Positions 52,168 to 61,167 of a stretch of 64,000 nt of DNA are shown here, in pieces (positions within the stretch are counted from its first letter, which is position 1; each line of letters starts with the position of its first letter). Made by a program: the position numbers and the translations under genes. This DNA comes from Fibrobacter sp. GTDB taxonomy: Bacteria; Fibrobacterota; Fibrobacteria; Fibrobacterales; Fibrobacteraceae. The stretch is taken from NCBI RefSeq assembly GCF_017551775.1, contig NZ_JAFZKX010000017.1, positions 1 to 64,000 on the forward strand, in the 5' to 3' direction. The notes beneath the pieces are model-generated. The model was not told where the DNA came from, ran no database searches, and saw only the letters and a list, made by a program, of their open reading frames with translations.

Positions 52168-53366
52168 GTTTCAGTCCTCGCTATATCAAATCCACCAAAC
52201 GTATAGACGTTCGTGCGGTCTCCGCCCGAATACGCCTCGTCAATCTTCTTTCCGGTACCCGCCTTCGAAATGTTCAGCAAGATGCCGATGAACAGTCCGG
52301 AAATAATCAGGTTCGTGCCGCCGAAGCTCAGGAAGGGCAGCGGCTGTCCCGTAGTCGGGCCCAGCCCCGTACTCACGCAGACATGCACGATGAAATTCAA
52401 GAAAAGCGAAATAGTCAACGCCACCGAGAGGCACTTGCCAAATCGCGTCGGGCAGTTCCTCGCGATCTCGAAGCCCTGGTAGAAAATGACCGCAAACACA
52501 CCGAGAACGGCAGCCGTCCCCAGGAACCCGAACTCTTCGCCAATCACGCTGTAAACCACGTCCTTGTGCGCCTCGGGCAAATAACCGAACTTCACGGAAC
52601 CGTTTCCGACACCCGCACCGAAGAACCCGCCGTTTCCGAGAGCCTCCAGCGAGCGCTCCACCTGTTCAACGCCGTTCTTGTGTTCATCCGGATTGAGGAA
52701 CGCCCCGATACGGTTCGCCACATGGAATCCCTTTTCGGAGACCGCCGATTTCACAAGTAGGCCTATGATACCCACAAGCCCGTAGACGCCAAATCCGGCA
52801 GCAACATACTTCAGCCTCGCACCGGCGACAAACAGCATCGAAAGCATGATTCCGCAGAACATGATGAGCATGGAGTAGTTCGGCTGCAGCACCAGCAATG
52901 CCGACACGATGACCAGCGGAACCGCGGGCTGCTTGAGACTGCACCTGATGGACTTGATATCGGCCCCGGCGTCGGACACCTTGGTCGCAATCATCAGGAT
53001 AAACCCGAACTTCATGATTTCGGAAGGCTGTATGCCCAGAATCCAGCGGTTTGCCCCCTTGATTGCAGTTTCAGGATGGAGCCATCCCTTGGCAATGGCC
53101 GCAAACGTGAGCGCGCAACCCAAGAAGAAGATGACGCGAGAGCCCTTCTTCCAGATGGAATAATCGACACGGGCACCGAAGAACATGGCGACAAGGCAGG
53201 CGACCACCTTGGTGCAATGCTGCACCAGATAGTATTCCGGAGACCTGCCGTCAAGCACCGCACGCGGCGAAGTCGCCGTGTACACGACAAATATGCCGAA
53301 CACTATCAACAGCATCGTTGACAGCATCAGCAATTTGTTTACGCCTGTCGCCTGGGTGTTACTCAT
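52164..53366 (-). CDS. ftsW: SEDS peptidoglycan polymerase FtsW
   Basis: FtsW is the septal glycosyltransferase that works with FtsI. 400 residues with about ten membrane helices and the SEDS signatures KGANRWI, QPSEIMKFG and GLGPTTGQPLPFLSFGG. The long periplasmic loop includes RIGAFLNPDEHKNGVEQVERSLEALGNGG. It lies between murF (16-nt gap) and murG. The genes mraY and murD, usual in this interval, are missing. Confidence 0.95.
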   Translation of the reverse strand: MSNTQATGVNKLLMLSTMLLIVFGIFVVYTATSPRAVLDGRSPEYYLVQHCTKVVACLVAMFFGARVDYSIWKKGSRVIFFLGCALTFAAIAKGWLHPETAIKGANRWILGIQPSEIMKFGFILMIATKVSDAGADIKSIRCSLKQPAVPLVIVSALLVLQPNYSMLIMFCGIMLSMLFVAGARLKYVAAGFGVYGLVGIIGLLVKSAVSEKGFHVANRIGAFLNPDEHKNGVEQVERSLEALGNGGFFGAGVGNGSVKFGYLPEAHKDVVYSVIGEEFGFLGTAAVLGVFAVIFYQGFEIARNCPTRFGKCLSVALTISLFLNFIVHVCVSTGLGPTTGQPLPFLSFGGTNLIISGLFIGILLNISKAGTGKKIDEAYSGGDRTNVYTFGGFDIARTET

Positions 53367-53382
53367 ATATTCCTAATCTCTA

Positions 53383-54771
53383 CTATTTCACCTTCGCGGG
53401 AGTGAAGTTCATGAGGGCTTCCACCACCTGCTCCATTTTCATTCCGCGGCTGCCCTTCACCAAAAGCACATCGCCTTCAGAAACGACATCGCCGAGGAAC
53501 TCGATGGCATCCTTCACGGAATCGAAGTGAAACGCATGCGCCATGCCGCGCTCTTCTGCGCCCTTGACAAATTCCTTCGCCTGTTCGCCCACGGCAAGCA
53601 GGAGGTCAAAATTCATTTCCGGCACGAGCCTGCCGATTTCCCTGTGCAAATCCTTGCTAGCCGCGCCGAGTTCGAGCATGTCGCCCAGAATCGCGATACG
53701 GCTACCCTGCACGTTCATGTTCCCGATGGTCTGGAGCGCCATGCGGGTAGAAGACGGATTCGCGTTGTAGCAATCCGAGACTATCTTGAAGCCGTTGCCC
53801 TTGCGGATTTCCATGCGCATGTTGGTCGCGCGGAAGTTCTTGAGCGCCTTCGCGATATCGGCCTTCGGCACGCGGAAAGCCGTACCCACGGCAATCGCCG
53901 CGAGCGCATTGTAAAGGTTATGGATTCCCGGGACTCCGAGTTCGAAATGCGTACGGCCGATGTAGAAGTCAGCGCAGGCATTCGCGTTCCAGGCAAGCTT
54001 TTCGGGCTTCACCATACCGCGGCGCACGCCGAAAGTCACCACCTTCATGTTCTTCGTCGAACGGACCTTGCAGAGGTGCGCGTCGTCCGCATTCACGATA
54101 AGCGTTCCACCGGCCTTGAGACCGTCCTTGATGGTAATCTTCTCGTTGAACACGCCGTCCAGATCCTTGAGGCGTTCCAGGTGGCTAGCGCCGATATTGG
54201 TAATCACGGCCACGTCGGGTTCAGTAGCGAGCGAAAGCGGGCGGATTTCGTCCGGGCCGCTAGTGCCCATTTCGACGACGGCGGCTTCGTGGCTGTGCTT
54301 CAGCTGGAAAAGCGTCATCGGGACACCGATGTGGTTGTTAAAGTTTCCCTGCGTCGCATGGGTGTTGAACTTCATCGAGAGAACGGCCTTCGTCATCTCC
54401 TTGGTGGTGGTCTTGCCGTTGCTGCCGGTAATGGCGACCTTCTTCAGCTTGAAGAGGCGCTGGTAGCCCTTGGCGAGTTTCAGGAGAGCCTTGGTGGTAT
54501 CGTCCACCGGGGCGTACATCTTGATGGCATTCTGTTCAACAGATTCCTGGTTCACTACACTCATCAGTGCACCATCCTTTTCCATTTGAGAAACAAACTT
54601 GTGCGCATCGAAACGTGCGCCCTTGATAGGCCAGAACACCACGCCCTTGGCCTTTTCGCGTGAATCCAGGCACAGATTCACCTTGCGCTTGAGAGTGCGG
54701 GCCGGGACGCCCACCGGGGCCGTCTCCAAAATGTCCAGCATCTCCTGAACTGTCAAATCAAGCTTCAGCAT
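53383..54771 (-). CDS. murF: UDP-MurNAc-tripeptide--D-Ala-D-Ala ligase
   Basis: MurF attaches D-Ala-D-Ala to complete the pentapeptide. 462 residues with ITGSNGKTTTKEM, NFNNHIGVPMTLF, MGTSGPDEI and YNANPSSTRMAL, all typical. Its ATG overlaps the murE end by seven nucleotides (ATGCTGA). Confidence 0.97.
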   Translation of the reverse strand: MLKLDLTVQEMLDILETAPVGVPARTLKRKVNLCLDSREKAKGVVFWPIKGARFDAHKFVSQMEKDGALMSVVNQESVEQNAIKMYAPVDDTTKALLKLAKGYQRLFKLKKVAITGSNGKTTTKEMTKAVLSMKFNTHATQGNFNNHIGVPMTLFQLKHSHEAAVVEMGTSGPDEIRPLSLATEPDVAVITNIGASHLERLKDLDGVFNEKITIKDGLKAGGTLIVNADDAHLCKVRSTKNMKVVTFGVRRGMVKPEKLAWNANACADFYIGRTHFELGVPGIHNLYNALAAIAVGTAFRVPKADIAKALKNFRATNMRMEIRKGNGFKIVSDCYNANPSSTRMALQTIGNMNVQGSRIAILGDMLELGAASKDLHREIGRLVPEMNFDLLLAVGEQAKEFVKGAEERGMAHAFHFDSVKDAIEFLGDVVSEGDVLLVKGSRGMKMEQVVEALMNFTPAKVK

Positions 54772-56189
54772 TCTTCCATTGCCTTCACCGCTTCTTCGCG
54801 GTCGTCAAAATGATGTTTCGTCTTGCCGACAATCTGGTAGTCTTCGTGACCCTTGCCGGCAATGACGAGCCAATCGCCGTCCTTCAGGGCTGCGCATGCC
54901 TTGCGAATCGCTTCGGCGCGGTCGGCAACTACGACAAACTTATCCGTACTCATGCCCGCACGCACATCTTCGATAATGGCGATCGGGTCTTCGGTACGCG
55001 GGTTATCCGAGGTGAGCCATGCCGTATCGGCAATCGTCTCGGCGATATGCCCCATAATCGGGCGCTTGGTGCGGTCGCGGTCACCACCGCAGCCGAACAC
55101 CGTTGAAAGCTTTCCGCGGCAGAGCTTGCGGGCCGTCGTAAGCACGCGTTCCAGAGCGTCGGGCGTATGCGCATAATCGACGACCACATGCTTCCCGCCC
55201 CTGTTCCAAACCTTTTCGAAACGGCCGGGCACGCGCACGCTGGCAAGCGCCGCACGCATAGAGAGTTCCGGAATTTCAAGAGCGTTCGCCCAGGCGAGCA
55301 CGAGCAACACGTTGTCCACGTTAAAGTCGCCGCACAGGGGCGTTTCGAACTTTTCCTTCGCCACCATCGGGAGCGTAAATTCAAGCCCGTTTTCGGTATT
55401 GACGACGCTTCCCTCGGGCTTCACGAAGGCCTTTACGTTCCCGAGTCTCGACACGGCAACCGCCTTGCGGCCTGCCGCCTTCATCTCGTCATAAATCTGT
55501 TCGCCATGCGCATCATCGACATTCAGAACCGCAACGCCGTCTTCGGCAAGGTATTTCGTGAACAGGAGCTTCTTCGCTTCGAAATAGGCTTCCATCGTCT
55601 TGTGATAATCGAGATGGTCCTGCGTGAGGTTGCTGAACAGCGCGCTCCTGAACGAAATTCCGGCGACGCGGCCCTGATGCAGCGAATGGCTGGAAGTTTC
55701 CATCACGAGGTCGGTGCAGCCAGCGGCAACCGCCTTCGCGGCAAAGGCAAAGAGGTCCAGAAGGCCCGGGGTCGTGAGCGTCGCCGGCACCGACGAATCG
55801 CCAATCTTGTTCTTGATAGTCCCGAGCAGCGCGGTCTTCTTGCCGGCGGATTCGAGCATCGCGTTCATGAGGAAGGCGCTGGTCGTCTTCCCGTTGGTCC
55901 CGGTAACCGCATGGCACTTGAGTTTCGAGAACGGATCCTTGTAAAAGAGCTTCGCGGCTTCCAGGCGGGCGGCCTTCACGTCGGCCACCTGAATCCACTT
56001 GGAGGCAATCCCTTCGGGAGCCGCCTGCTCGCTCACTACCGCAACCGCGCCCGAGGCGACCGCATTGCGGGCGAATTCCTCGTAGCCTTCCGCAGGCATC
56101 GAGAAGAACAGGTCCTGCGCCTTCACGCGGCGGGAGTCATCGCAAAGTCCTTTCACATCCAAATTGCGCATCAAGCCTTCAGATATCAT
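54765..56189 (-). CDS. murE: UDP-MurNAc-dipeptide--meso-diaminopimelate ligase
   Basis: MurE adds the third residue of the stem peptide. 474 residues with VTGTNGKTTSAFLMN, METSSHSL and TSDNPRTEDP. The DNPR motif marks specificity for meso-diaminopimelate rather than lysine. ATG 56189 shares one base with the ftsI stop (TAATG); a second Met six codons in is possible. Confidence 0.97.
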   Translation of the reverse strand: MISEGLMRNLDVKGLCDDSRRVKAQDLFFSMPAEGYEEFARNAVASGAVAVVSEQAAPEGIASKWIQVADVKAARLEAAKLFYKDPFSKLKCHAVTGTNGKTTSAFLMNAMLESAGKKTALLGTIKNKIGDSSVPATLTTPGLLDLFAFAAKAVAAGCTDLVMETSSHSLHQGRVAGISFRSALFSNLTQDHLDYHKTMEAYFEAKKLLFTKYLAEDGVAVLNVDDAHGEQIYDEMKAAGRKAVAVSRLGNVKAFVKPEGSVVNTENGLEFTLPMVAKEKFETPLCGDFNVDNVLLVLAWANALEIPELSMRAALASVRVPGRFEKVWNRGGKHVVVDYAHTPDALERVLTTARKLCRGKLSTVFGCGGDRDRTKRPIMGHIAETIADTAWLTSDNPRTEDPIAIIEDVRAGMSTDKFVVVADRAEAIRKACAALKDGDWLVIAGKGHEDYQIVGKTKHHFDDREEAVKAMEEC

Positions 56190-58135
56190 TAGCCTCTCTC
56201 CTTAAGCGTAAGCTTGCACGTCGTTCCCTTTTGGAGCAATTCCTCGGGCTTGGGCGTCTGCGCCACAACGCGGCCCTTGCCTTCGTATTCGACATTCACG
56301 CGGATATTGCCCATAATTTCCATCGCGTCGCGCAAAGAAAGTCCCTTCAAGTCGGGCATCTTCGATGCCACCATCTCGCCGAGGGAAAGCACGACGCCCG
56401 ATTCCCCCGTCACATCCAGGTTCTGCGAAACCACGCGGACGCCGGCACCCGTGAAAGCCACCTTGCAGCCCTTATCCGAAGCGAGCTTCTTGGCAGCATC
56501 CGCGGTAAGGCCCATAAAGTCCACATCGCAGGGATTGCTCTTCTTCACCTGCGCGAGGTTGTACGATGCCGGAGAAATTTCCGGATGGTAGTAAATGCCT
56601 TCCATGATGCGACGGAAAATCGGACCCGCGGTAAGGCCGCCCACATGCTTGCCCTGCGGGTCGTCCACCAGCACCAGGCACACATAGCGCGTATTCTCGA
56701 CAGGCGCAAGCCCGATGAACGAAGCCACCTGATGGTCGCGGTCGTATTTCTGAGTTTCCTGGTTGAACTTTTCGGCTGTACCCGTCTTGCCGCCGAAGAA
56801 CACGTCGGGGAGCTTCTTGGACACGACCTTCTTAGCCGTACCGCTGTTCACCACGCGGAAGAGCATGGAGCGGATGGTCGCCGCCGTGCTTTCCGAAATC
56901 ACGCGGCGCACTTCCGTAGGCTTGTTCTTCTCGACCACGTTCCCGTTGGCATCGACCCATTCGCGCACGATCATCGGTTCCATCAGCACGCCGCCGTTCG
57001 CAACCGCCGCATAGGCCATCGCCATCTGGATAGGCGTAACGGAAATCGCATGGCCAAAGCCCATCGTCTTGAGCGTACGGTCATCGCGCGTGAGCTCGTA
57101 GGGCATGAGCAGGCGGCCCTTTTCTTCGCCCTGGAAGTATTCCGAGGTCGGCATGCCGAACCCGAAATTGCGAGCCATAAAGTAAAGTTTTTCGGCACCG
57201 ACTTCCGCGGCAATCTTCGCGAACACGATGTTCGAGGACTGCACCATCGCTTCCGACATGTCCATGTCACCGTAGACGTGCGTATCGCAAATCTTCTCGG
57301 ATTTCGGGTTCCATGTCCAGCAACGCCCTTCGTTCTCGAAAATGCGCGTCGGCGGCACAATCTTGTTTTCGAGGGCCGCGGCGGCGGTAATCACCTTGAA
57401 CGTCGATCCCGGTTCATACGAAAGCGAAACGATTTCGTTTTTCGACATGCGGCCCACGCCTTGCGTCTTGGAATTCGGGTCGAATGTCGGGTAGCTCGCC
57501 ATGGCAAGGATTTCGCCGGTATAGGGTTCGACGACGACTGCGCTCGCGCTCTTCGCCTCGAACTCGTTCACGCCATCCTTCAGCGCCTTTTCCACAATCT
57601 CCTGCATGTTGCCGTCGATGGTCAACACGAGATTCAATCCGGGTTCGGCCTTTGCCACTTCGCGGGTACGCGCATATATTTCGCGCTTCACGATAACCCT
57701 CACCTTCTTCACCGAGTCGCCCTCGGTCGAGGTGACAGTTTCCACCGCCTGGCCGTCAACGCCCACGCGGATTCCGCTAATACCGCTCAACTTCGTGTCG
57801 AAAGTCCTTTCGAGGCCCATGTTCCCGTGGCCGTTGAAGTCGACCTTGCCCACCACCTGGCTCGCGAGCTGGCCATGCAAGAATATGCGGCTATAATCAA
57901 TCTTGTTGGTGGTATCCCTGAAGTTGTCGGCAAGCACGACGCCGTTCCTGTCCATAATCCGACCGCGGTCGGCATAGACGTTGCGCGTGCTCGTCACCAT
58001 GTTCTTGGCCTTGGTCTGGTACACTTCACGGTTCAGCACCTGGATGCTGAAGGTCTGCCACAAAAGCACACCGACAAGGCTCATCACGAGCCACTTGAGG
58101 AAGGCGAGCGGTTCTATCTTGATCTTATTGTTCAT
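56189..58135 (-). CDS. ftsI: Septal transpeptidase FtsI (PBP3) with C-terminal PASTA domains
   Basis: FtsI cross-links septal peptidoglycan. 648 residues: one N-terminal transmembrane helix (about 11-28), dimerisation domain with RGRIMDRNGVVLA, then the transpeptidase with STFK (EPGSTFKVITAAAAL), SSN and KTGTAEKF. The C-terminus holds a degenerate PASTA (DFMGLTADAAKKLA) and a clear PASTA (MPDLKGLSLRDAMEIMG... to LTLKERG). E. coli FtsI has none; such a form is known in Gram-positive and some other phyla. Overlaps ftsL by 11 nt. Confidence 0.95.
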   Translation of the reverse strand: MNNKIKIEPLAFLKWLVMSLVGVLLWQTFSIQVLNREVYQTKAKNMVTSTRNVYADRGRIMDRNGVVLADNFRDTTNKIDYSRIFLHGQLASQVVGKVDFNGHGNMGLERTFDTKLSGISGIRVGVDGQAVETVTSTEGDSVKKVRVIVKREIYARTREVAKAEPGLNLVLTIDGNMQEIVEKALKDGVNEFEAKSASAVVVEPYTGEILAMASYPTFDPNSKTQGVGRMSKNEIVSLSYEPGSTFKVITAAAALENKIVPPTRIFENEGRCWTWNPKSEKICDTHVYGDMDMSEAMVQSSNIVFAKIAAEVGAEKLYFMARNFGFGMPTSEYFQGEEKGRLLMPYELTRDDRTLKTMGFGHAISVTPIQMAMAYAAVANGGVLMEPMIVREWVDANGNVVEKNKPTEVRRVISESTAATIRSMLFRVVNSGTAKKVVSKKLPDVFFGGKTGTAEKFNQETQKYDRDHQVASFIGLAPVENTRYVCLVLVDDPQGKHVGGLTAGPIFRRIMEGIYYHPEISPASYNLAQVKKSNPCDVDFMGLTADAAKKLASDKGCKVAFTGAGVRVVSQNLDVTGESGVVLSLGEMVASKMPDLKGLSLRDAMEIMGNIRVNVEYEGKGRVVAQTPKPEELLQKGTTCKLTLKERG

Positions 58136-58442
58136 AAGACCCTCCCTCGCCCTTGATTTTCACGGGAAGCGCATTCAGCCCGAGGCCGGTCTGCTCGGCA
58201 TACCCGCGCAGGTGTTCCAGAGTGGACAGCTGGTTTATCTTCAGTTCCAGCCGCATCACGTCGCTTTCCAGGAAAACGACCTCTTCGGTGAGCTTGCGGT
58301 ACTTGGAATAAAGGCTGTTGATACGGTTCTGGAGGTACAGAGGAGTCATGAGTCCCGAGACGACCGCGACAACGGCAAGCGAGACGATCACGACGATCGC
58401 CTTGTTTGTCTTCGGCAGTGGTATCTTCTCGCTTACGCTCAT
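58125..58442 (-). CDS. ftsL: Cell division protein FtsL-like
   Basis: 105 residues, one transmembrane helix (AIVVIVSLAVVAVVSGLM, about 15-32), then a leucine-rich coiled coil (RINSLYSKYRKLTEEVVFLES...) and a short tail. Size, topology and position between rsmH and ftsI define FtsL, whose sequence is poorly conserved. Its ATG overlaps the rsmH stop (ATGA). Confidence 0.88.
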   Translation of the reverse strand: MSVSEKIPLPKTNKAIVVIVSLAVVAVVSGLMTPLYLQNRINSLYSKYRKLTEEVVFLESDVMRLELKINQLSTLEHLRGYAEQTGLGLNALPVKIKGEGGSYEQ

Positions 58443-59395
58443 ACTCGTTCGTAAACCCTCAGTTTCGCAGAGCGGGCCCTGCTGTTTTTCGCAATTTCTT
58501 CGTCCGTCGGCAGAATCGGCTTGCGATTGACCTTTTTAAGCTTCTGGTGGTTCCCGCCGCACATGCATACGGGCAAGTTCTCGGGACAGATGCACGCCTT
58601 CTCGAATTCGGCGGCAGTCTCCTTGACGCAGCGGTCTTCCACGGAATGGTAGCTCATCACCACCAGGCGTCCGCCCACCTTGAGGCAATCCACCGCAGCG
58701 CGCAGGCTGTCTTCAATTTCTTTCAGTTCCCCGTTCACTTCCATGCGGACAGCCTGGAACACTCGGGCCAGGAGGCCGTTCACTTCGCGGCGCTTGTCCG
58801 GGAAAACGGATTCCACTACAGATTTCACATCGTTCGGGAGTATAGCGCGGTCCTGCCTCTTGATATCCGCAGCCATTTCGACAAGGCGGGTAGCAAGCTT
58901 GAACGCCCTGTCCATATCTGCATTCTTGCGCAGTGCGGCGGCAAGTGTATCGGCATCCACGTTGCACATCCAATCCTGCGCAGAGACCCCTTCCCGGCGA
59001 TCCATGCGCAGGTCGAGCGGGTTATTGCCAACGAAGGTGAACCCGCGTTCAGAATCATCAACCTGGTGGCTGCTGATTCCAAGATCATACAGAATACCAT
59101 CCAGCGTACCGGCGGGGATTTCGTTCTTCAGTTCGCCAAAGCGCACCGGATGCACAATGAACTTCGGGGCTACTCCTGCAAGGCGCTTTGTCGCATAGGC
59201 CACGGCTTCTTCGTCACGGTCGAAGGCATGGAGCGTCCCCGAGGAATTTAATTTGTTTGCAATTGCGTAGGAATGTCCGCCTCCACCGAGGGTGCAGTCC
59301 GCATAGGTGCCGTCAGCCTTGAGGTTCAGTGCCTCCAGGCATTCCGGAAGCATTACGGGAGCATGATAGAAAGCGCTTTCGTCAACGATTGACAT
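58439..59395 (-). CDS. rsmH: 16S rRNA (cytosine1402-N4)-methyltransferase
   Basis: RsmH (MraW) methylates N4 of C1402 in 16S rRNA; the same nucleotide is 2'-O-methylated by RsmI, encoded at 18730. 318 residues with HAPVMLPECLEAL, DCTLGGGGHSYAI, LYDLGISSHQVDD and MSYHSVEDRCVK. ATG 59395 has GGAGGG five nt upstream and overlaps mraZ by 14 nt; a GTG two codons earlier is less likely. Confidence 0.96.
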   Translation of the reverse strand: MSIVDESAFYHAPVMLPECLEALNLKADGTYADCTLGGGGHSYAIANKLNSSGTLHAFDRDEEAVAYATKRLAGVAPKFIVHPVRFGELKNEIPAGTLDGILYDLGISSHQVDDSERGFTFVGNNPLDLRMDRREGVSAQDWMCNVDADTLAAALRKNADMDRAFKLATRLVEMAADIKRQDRAILPNDVKSVVESVFPDKRREVNGLLARVFQAVRMEVNGELKEIEDSLRAAVDCLKVGGRLVVMSYHSVEDRCVKETAAEFEKACICPENLPVCMCGGNHQKLKKVNRKPILPTDEEIAKNSRARSAKLRVYERV

Positions 59396-59858
59396 CGCCA
59401 CCCTCCGTCAAGCTTTCTCCGTAGAACGCGGCATCGAATGCAGCAATATCTTCACTTGTCTGCAAACCATACTTGGCATTGAAGCGTTCAGGATTCCATA
59501 GTTCGAGAGTTTTACCGCTAGCTTGTACGTAAAGGACTTCGCCCTTTAGACCAGCATACTCCAGCAAAGCCTTGGGAAGTAAAATGCGGTTCTGGCCATC
59601 CAACTCCACTACAGTGGGGTGCAGGCCTCTCCGAACTAGGTCGGCTTGACGGCGGTCGGACCGGCAGTCCAGGTCCGCCATGAACTTTTCGTATTCGGGC
59701 ACGGTAAAGAACCTCAGGGTTTGATCGGGGCCACGCGTGACCACGAACTCATTCCCGTCGGTTCCCAACAGCTGACGACGGAATTCCCTGGGGAAGGAAG
59801 TCCTTCCCTTTCCATCGATAGCCGTTTGGGCCTGACCTATGAAAGACGTAAAGTTCAT
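59382..59858 (-). CDS. mraZ: Transcriptional regulator MraZ
   Basis: MraZ is an AbrB-like DNA-binding protein that represses the dcw operon in E. coli. 158 residues with two half-domains, each starting like GQAQTAIDGKGRTSFPREFR and VVELDGQNRILLPKALLEYA. ATG 59858 (MNFTSFIGQAQT) is chosen over an upstream GTG since it matches the family start. It is first gene of the dcw cluster, and GTGG repeats upstream look like its operators. Confidence 0.95.
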   Translation of the reverse strand: MNFTSFIGQAQTAIDGKGRTSFPREFRRQLLGTDGNEFVVTRGPDQTLRFFTVPEYEKFMADLDCRSDRRQADLVRRGLHPTVVELDGQNRILLPKALLEYAGLKGEVLYVQASGKTLELWNPERFNAKYGLQTSEDIAAFDAAFYGESLTEGGDVNR

Positions 59859-59877
59859 ACTAGTTTTTGACACATTT

Positions 59878-59914
59878 TACCACAACACTATCAAATCTAC
59901 CCACTTTCTACCAC
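59878..59914 (-). promoter_or_regulatory. MraZ-box-like GTGG repeats and -10 box
   Basis: On the minus strand GTGG recurs at 59911-59914 and 59901-59904 (10-nt period), and again at 59880-59883 (21 nt on). The last copy runs into TAAAAT, a likely -10 box. MraZ operators in other bacteria are direct repeats of TGGG or GTGG at one helical turn, so autoregulation is probable. Confidence 0.55.
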
Positions 59915-60184
59915 CTTGGCAAGAGATAAGTCCGATTTTCACACTCGAAGCATACAAAAAACATACTTCGACCCCTAGTCCGGCGTAATTTTAGTGAACA
60001 TTTGTTCACGTTTTTGTAAAAAGCACTATATAATAGCACCTATATGAAACGCTACCGACACCATTTCAGCCCGAAAAAACATATTCCAGAGAGTTTCATC
60101 ACGCGATTTTCCCATTAGTCGGCTTTTCGAGATAGCTCATCTTTTTTTCCAAGCATCATTAGACTTTTTCCATAATTTGTTTGT
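59915..60184. promoter_or_regulatory. Divergent intergenic region with two inverted repeats
   Basis: Between mraZ and the barrel gene. GTGAACA-TT-TGTTCAC at 59994-60009 is a perfect 14-bp operator-like palindrome followed by GTTTTT. Around 59947-59971 CGAAGCAT and ATACTTCG face each other over AT-rich sequence. No gene is seen here; the rest is AT-rich and probably promoter. Confidence 0.45.
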
Positions 60185-60190
60185 TATATT
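60185..60190 (+). promoter_or_regulatory. TATATT -10-like box 6 nt before the barrel gene
   Basis: TATATT, then ATTGAC, then ATG at 60197; no ribosome site. Leaderless mRNA expected. Confidence 0.5.
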
Positions 60191-60196
60191 ATTGAC

Positions 60197-61132
60197 ATGC
60201 GTAAATACAAACTTATACTTCTCTCTCTTGCCACCGCCGCATTTGCCAACGTGAATGACGGCACAACAGAAACCTCTACCCCGGCTGCACAGGCAGTTCC
60301 GGCACAGCAAATCGAAGCTCCGGCTGAAGCGGCCGCCCAGGCCCCCGCAGCAGAAGTTTCCGCCCCTGTCGCAACAGAAGCGCCCGCACAAAACGCGGCA
60401 CCCGTTATTATTATTCCGGCCCCCGCTCCGGCACCCGCCCAGGCCGAGGCTCCGGCTCCCGCTCCGGCACCCAAGACAATCGTAGTCCAGGAAAAGCCCG
60501 TTGTAGCAAAGCAGGCCAACAAGTCCGCTAACCGCAGCAGCTTCTTCTTCAGCTCGAACTTCGGCGTACGCTACATGAAGCTTGCGTACCAGTCCTACGA
60601 CGACTTGGAATACGGTTACAACAAAAGCGGTTCCACCAGCAGGTTCAAGGGTTTCGGCCCTGATATCGGCCTCAAGTTCGGTGGACTCATCGCCAACCGT
60701 CTCGCCATGTACTGCACCATGGAATTCGGCACGTTCGACGGTAACTACAAGGCCAACGTGAAGGATTATAAAGGGGTCTCCGAAGAATACGACTTCGATA
60801 CGGACGCAATCCGATTCACGTTCGGCGGCGGTACCACGCTCTTCTTGACCAACGACACGAACAGCGTTCTGAACGGAGCCTTCGTCGGCATCACGGCTAG
60901 CGTCTTCGTTGCATCGGCCGGTATGATCGACCCCGATATTGATGCACTCGAAATAGACGAAGCCGGTCTCGCCTTCGGTATGGAAATCGGAAAAGTCTGG
61001 AGCCTGGGCGACTCCTGGAGCGCAGGTCTCGTGGCCAAGGGCTCTCTCGACGGCACCATCCGTGACGGTACGAGCGGCAACAATACCGACTGCTACACCG
61101 TCGGCCTCAGCCTGGTCGTAGTCCGCAAGTAA
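60197..61132 (+). CDS. Outer-membrane beta-barrel protein with Pro/Ala-rich N-terminal region
   Basis: 311 residues: signal MRKYKLILLSLATAAFA, a disordered Pro/Ala/Glu-rich stretch (about 25-105, with APAPAPAQAEAPAPAPAP), then a compact barrel of about 200 residues (NFGVRYMKLAYQSYDD... DIGLKFGGLIANRLAMYCTMEFGTFDG... GLSLVVVRK). The Pro/Ala part may span the peptidoglycan. It resembles OmpA-like or opacity-type barrels in size, but no specific family is seen. It is monocistronic with a strong terminator behind it. Confidence 0.78.
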   Translation: MRKYKLILLSLATAAFANVNDGTTETSTPAAQAVPAQQIEAPAEAAAQAPAAEVSAPVATEAPAQNAAPVIIIPAPAPAPAQAEAPAPAPAPKTIVVQEKPVVAKQANKSANRSSFFFSSNFGVRYMKLAYQSYDDLEYGYNKSGSTSRFKGFGPDIGLKFGGLIANRLAMYCTMEFGTFDGNYKANVKDYKGVSEEYDFDTDAIRFTFGGGTTLFLTNDTNSVLNGAFVGITASVFVASAGMIDPDIDALEIDEAGLAFGMEIGKVWSLGDSWSAGLVAKGSLDGTIRDGTSGNNTDCYTVGLSLVVVRK

Positions 61133-61167
61133 AATTTCTGGGCCCCATTATCGGGGCTATCTAGATC

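Noticed and set aside
59994-60009. A LexA box
   Set aside because: The palindrome does not match the TGCNCNNNNGTGCA type that I recall for Fibrobacter LexA, and no SOS gene is adjacent.
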